The translations under genes and the position numbers were made by a program. Below, one piece after another: positions 61,009 through 64,000 of a stretch of 64,000 nucleotides of DNA. The notes beneath the pieces are model-generated. The model did no database searches. It was not told the origin of the DNA and was given only the letters and a program-made list of their open reading frames with translations. Source of the DNA: Pseudoflavonifractor sp. 524-17 (lineage in GTDB: Bacteria > Bacillota > Clostridia > Oscillospirales > Oscillospiraceae); the NCBI RefSeq assembly GCF_009935845.1, contig NZ_QWEK01000013.1:1-64000 (forward strand), in the 5' to 3' direction. Each line of letters begins with the position of its first letter. Position 1 is the stretch's first letter.

Positions 61009-62574
61009 ATGAAGATTGCGTCGGCGGAGCAGATGCAGGAGATGGACCGGGCGGCAATCCGCGAACGGGGCATTCCCTCCGCCGTTCTGATGGAGCGGGC
61101 GGCTGGCGCGGTGGCCAAGGCGGCCATTGCCCTGGCGGAGCGCGGGGGAGGACATGGAGGCCGGCCCAGGCGGGCGGTGTGCTTCTGCGGCCCCGGCAAC
61201 AATGGGGGAGACGGAGTGGCGGCAGCCCGCCTGCTGCTGGAGGCAGGGTGGGAGATCCGGGCTATTCTGGTGGGGCGCCGGGAAAAAATGACCCCCGACT
61301 GCCGGGAGATGGAGCGCCGGCTCAACGAGCTGGGGGGGACGTTGGAGGATTTTGCCCCCGACCGCCCCGGCTTCGCCCAGTGGTGCCTGGATGCGGATGT
61401 GATGATTGACGCCCTGTTCGGCATTGGGCTGAACAGTCCGCTGCGGGAGGACGCCCGTTTGGCAGTCCAGATGATGAACACCTGCGACGTGCCGGTGGTC
61501 TCCGCCGACATCCCCAGCGGCGTGGAGGCGGACACCGGCCGCATTCTGGGGGACAGCGTCCGGGCCGACGCCACCGTCACCTTCTCCCTGCCCAAGGCGG
61601 GGCTCTTCCTGGGGGAGGGGGGGCTGCGCTCCGGGGCGCTCACTGTGGCGGACATCGGCATCCCCCTGGATCTCCTCCTGTGGGCGGACAGCAAGCTGTC
61701 CTCGGTGAGTGCCGCCGACGTCTCCCTGCCCCGGCGGGATCGGGCCGCCCACAAGGGGGATTTTGGCCGGGTGTTTGTGCTGGGGGGCTGCGTGGGGTAC
61801 TCCGGCGCGCCGGTGCTGGCCGCCCGGGCGGCGGTCCGCGCGGGGGCGGGTCTGGTGACGGTGGGCGTGCCGGAGCCGGTATGGCCGGCAGCGGCGGTCA
61901 AGCTGGACGAGGCCATGCCCCACCCCCTTCCAGCCGGCCGGACAGGAGCCCTGGCCCTGGCGGCACAGGCGCCTGTCCTGGCGTTGGCAGAGCGCTGCGG
62001 CGCCTGTCTGATTGGCCCCGGCCTGAGCCGGGATCCGGACAGTGCCCAGCTGGTCCGCCAGCTGCTGGCCGGCTTGCCCATGCCGGTCATTTTGGACGCT
62101 GACGGCATAAATGCCCTTGAGGGGCATATAGATGTGCTGGACGCCCGCCAGGACCGGCTCACCGTGCTCACCCCCCACGATGGGGAATTTGCCCGGGTGG
62201 GCGGGGATCTCAGCACCGGGGACCGGCTGGCCGCCGCCCGGGCCTTTGCCCAGGCCCACGGCTGCTGTCTGGTTCTCAAGGGCCACCGCACCATCACCGC
62301 TTTTCCCGACGCTTCCGCATTTGTCAACACCACCGGCAACCCAGGCATGGCCAAAGGGGGCAGCGGCGACGTGCTGGGCGGCGTTCTGCTGGCCCTGTTG
62401 GGCCAGGGGTTCCCCCCCCGGGAGGCCGTCCCCCTGTCGGTGTGGATCCACGGCCGGGCCGGCGACCTGTGCGCCCAGGCGATTGGGGAGTACGGCATGA
62501 CCCCCTCCGACCTGATCGCCCGGCTGCCCCAGGTGCTGCGGGAGTGCGAGGGGGCCGGCCAGCCCTGTTTTTAA
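61009..62574 (+). CDS. bifunctional NAD(P)HX epimerase/dehydratase
   Basis: The 521-residue repair enzyme joins an N-terminal epimerase (NnrE; about 1-215, CGPGNNGGDGVAAARLLL and SADIPSGVEADTG) to a C-terminal ADP/ATP-dependent dehydratase (NnrD; about 230-515, HKGDFGRVFVLGG, LTPHDGEFARV, NPGMAKGGSGDVLGGVLLAL). It restores NAD(P)H from its damaged hydrates. The start at 61009 follows GGGGAGGAATCC; an in-frame start at 60967 is weaker. It is followed by a lipoprotein gene 42 nt downstream. Confidence 0.95.
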   Translation: MKIASAEQMQEMDRAAIRERGIPSAVLMERAAGAVAKAAIALAERGGGHGGRPRRAVCFCGPGNNGGDGVAAARLLLEAGWEIRAILVGRREKMTPDCREMERRLNELGGTLEDFAPDRPGFAQWCLDADVMIDALFGIGLNSPLREDARLAVQMMNTCDVPVVSADIPSGVEADTGRILGDSVRADATVTFSLPKAGLFLGEGGLRSGALTVADIGIPLDLLLWADSKLSSVSAADVSLPRRDRAAHKGDFGRVFVLGGCVGYSGAPVLAARAAVRAGAGLVTVGVPEPVWPAAAVKLDEAMPHPLPAGRTGALALAAQAPVLALAERCGACLIGPGLSRDPDSAQLVRQLLAGLPMPVILDADGINALEGHIDVLDARQDRLTVLTPHDGEFARVGGDLSTGDRLAAARAFAQAHGCCLVLKGHRTITAFPDASAFVNTTGNPGMAKGGSGDVLGGVLLALLGQGFPPREAVPLSVWIHGRAGDLCAQAIGEYGMTPSDLIARLPQVLRECEGAGQPCF

Positions 62575-62616
62575 TGCGCAGTCGGGAATACCAGCGGTTG
62601 ACAAGGAGGAACTGCC

Positions 62617-63231
62617 GTGCGCCATCGTTGGATGTATGTACCGATGATAACCCTGTGCCTGCTGCTCTCCGCCTGCGGCGGGGGCAGTGGAGGAGGACAG
62701 GCGGAGGAACTGGCTTTGGGGATCCGGGCCGAGTACCTGGCCGCGGACCGCTGCGCCGCCCAGGCGGAGATTATCGCCGACTACGGCCAGAGAGTGTATC
62801 AGTACGCCTTGGACGTGGATTGGGCCAGAGAGGGGGTGAGTACCCTTACCATCACCGCGCCGGAGGAGGTCGCCGGCGTCACCGCCCGCCTTCAGACGGG
62901 GGAGACCGCCCTGGAGTACGACGGGGTGCGGGTGGAGACCGGCCCGCTCAATCCCGAGGGACTCAGCCCCATGGACGCCGTCCCCGCCCTGTTCACCGCT
63001 GCCCGGGAGGGATTTCTGGCCCAGTGTACCTTGGAGTCCACCCAGGAGGGGCTCACCGTTCTCCACACCGTCATCCGTGACCCGGACGCCGCCCCAGGCG
63101 CCGGGACGGAGGTACAGCTCTGGTTCCACGGGGACACCCATGCCCTCCTCCGGGGGGAAATCAGCCAGGACGGCTTTACCGTCATCCAGTGCGTATTCCA
63201 CCAGTTTGTCCTTACGCCCGCCCCGGCTTGA
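62617..63231 (+). CDS. lipoprotein, possibly LolA/GerS-like fold
   Basis: The 204-residue lipoprotein has a signal peptide ending in LCLLLSAC (Cys about 20) and a Gly-rich tether. The rest is rich in beta strands (ALDVDWAREGVSTLTIT, YDGVRVETG, EVQLWFHGDTHALLRGEI), reminiscent of the LolA-like lipoproteins such as GerS in spore-formers. That resemblance is by eye only. It uses a GTG start 7 nt after AAGGAGGA. The stop codon lies inside the -35 box of the next gene's promoter. Confidence 0.78.
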   Translation: MRHRWMYVPMITLCLLLSACGGGSGGGQAEELALGIRAEYLAADRCAAQAEIIADYGQRVYQYALDVDWAREGVSTLTITAPEEVAGVTARLQTGETALEYDGVRVETGPLNPEGLSPMDAVPALFTAAREGFLAQCTLESTQEGLTVLHTVIRDPDAAPGAGTEVQLWFHGDTHALLRGEISQDGFTVIQCVFHQFVLTPAPA

Positions 63232-63256
63232 CAGCACTTTTTTCCTCTTATATAAT
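63228..63256 (+). promoter_or_regulatory. promoter of patatin-like gene
   Basis: Perfect TTGACA (63228-63233), 17 bp, TATAAT (63251-63256). The TGA stop of the lipoprotein gene is part of the -35 hexamer. Confidence 0.8.
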
Positions 63257-63271
63257 TTCTGAGGAGATAGG

Positions 63272-64000
63272 ATGGAAAGCGGGAGGTGCAGTTTGGGGGA
63301 GGGAAAGCGGATTGGTCTGGTATTCGCCGGCGGCGGGGGAAAGGGCGCTTATCAGATCGGCGTGTGGAAAGCCCTGCGGCAGCTTGGGCTGGAGGAGCAG
63401 GTGACTGCGGTATCCGGCACGTCAGTAGGGGCGCTGAACGCGGCCCTTTTCGTCCAGGGGGACCTGGAGCGGGCGGTCCAGGTGTGGACTGAGCTCACCC
63501 CCACCCGCGTACTGCGGGGCAACAGCCCCCAGATGGAGCGGCTGGAGGAGCTGGCGGACCTGATGGGGCGCTGCCAAGGGGGCATCTGCCCCAAGGAGAT
63601 CCCCGCCATGCTGCGGGAGATGGGACCGAAGCTGGCGGAGCTGTCCGTGCCGCCGGCGGCGCTGACACTGTCCGGGGCGTGGCGGGCCCTGTTCCGGGGG
63701 GGCGGGGCGCTGATCCCCTTTGCCCGGAGCGCCCTGGCGGCGGGGGCCTTCTCTCAGGGCGGCCTGAGAGAGATTGTGGACAGCGCCCTGGACGGGGAGA
63801 AGATCGCCCGTTCTGCCGTCCACAGCTACGCCGCCTGCTGTAAGATTCCCGATCTGAAACCCCAGTACTTCCCCCTGTGGGGGGAGAGCGAGGAGCGCGT
63901 GGCGGAGATTTTGCTGGCTTCCGCGGCCCTTCCCATGATCTTCCCCCTCAGCCGGGTGGGGAAGGGGTTTTACTGGGACGGCGGGATTCCCGGCGTGGGG
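63272..64000 (+). CDS. patatin-like phospholipase (partial)
   Basis: The gene runs off the right edge; 243 residues are visible. It has the oxyanion-hole motif FAGGGGKGAYQIG (about residue 19), the nucleophile Ser in GTSVGALNAA, and the catalytic Asp in FYWDGGIPG at the very edge. This is the Ser-Asp dyad of patatin-like acyl hydrolases, which cleave lipid acyl chains. No signal peptide is seen, so it is probably cytoplasmic or membrane-associated. GAGGAGATAGG precedes the ATG; the predicted start of transcription is only about 10 nt upstream, so the 5' leader is very short. Confidence 0.9.
   Translation, partial: MESGRCSLGEGKRIGLVFAGGGGKGAYQIGVWKALRQLGLEEQVTAVSGTSVGALNAALFVQGDLERAVQVWTELTPTRVLRGNSPQMERLEELADLMGRCQGGICPKEIPAMLREMGPKLAELSVPPAALTLSGAWRALFRGGGALIPFARSALAAGAFSQGGLREIVDSALDGEKIARSAVHSYAACCKIPDLKPQYFPLWGESEERVAEILLASAALPMIFPLSRVGKGFYWDGGIPGVG

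Noticed and set aside
60913-63237. 774-residue minus-strand frame opposite the NAD(P)HX repair enzyme and lipoprotein genes
   Set aside because: It spans two conserved plus-strand genes and their gap; it is compositionally a shadow frame.

Overview
The window is GC-rich, densely coded Firmicutes DNA. Gene content (sigma-A promoters with TTGACA-17-TATAAT spacing, lipobox lipoproteins, BglG-type antitermination, FchA beside FolD, BMP-family ABC importers) suggests an anaerobic, gut-type clostridium of the Oscillospiraceae kind. That placement is inference; no rRNA is present. I see no CRISPR array, prophage or complete insertion sequence.

Positions 1-18.3 kb form one accessory catabolic island. 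A minus-strand operon (7246 down to the left edge) encodes a [2Fe-2S] subunit and a molybdenum hydroxylase, a short-chain dehydrogenase, a methenyl-tetrahydromethanopterin cyclohydrolase (Mch) homologue, and E1alpha, E1beta and E2 of a 2-oxoacid/acetoin-type dehydrogenase. Opposite lie a GntR/UTRA regulator, a BMP-type ABC importer (ATPase, two permeases, two tandem binding lipoproteins) and a four-gene FAD/[2Fe-2S] amine or amino-acid dehydrogenase set. A TAGTACTA-centred motif recurs in the intergenic regions before the oxidative operon, the regulator, the importer and the binding proteins, which suggests one regulon that imports and oxidises a nitrogenous, perhaps purine-like, compound.

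Positions 18.3-37.4 kb are mixed: a lipoprotein, a lipid-anchored serpin, a two-component system, folD-fchA (the FolD appears to lack two cyclohydrolase residues), asnS, tRNA-Ala, a BceAB-like ABC pair, a 1008-residue protein with two cold-shock-like segments, an orphan CsrA-like protein, and a PTS module (HPr, EIICBA, BglG-family antiterminator) with two visible RAT/terminator switches.

Positions 37.6-48 kb carry a second BMP-importer operon, joined to ornithine cyclodeaminase, creatininase-family, flavoprotein and iron-alcohol-dehydrogenase genes, behind an Xre-cupin regulator and a DUF2284 gene. From 48 to 64 kb the content is mostly housekeeping: glnA with a leader terminator, a CGGC protein, rpmB, M18 aminopeptidase, coaE, a Sua5 homologue, prfA, a YdcF protein, an ABC-F ATPase, murF, ddl, a bifunctional NAD(P)HX repair enzyme, a lipoprotein and a truncated patatin phospholipase.
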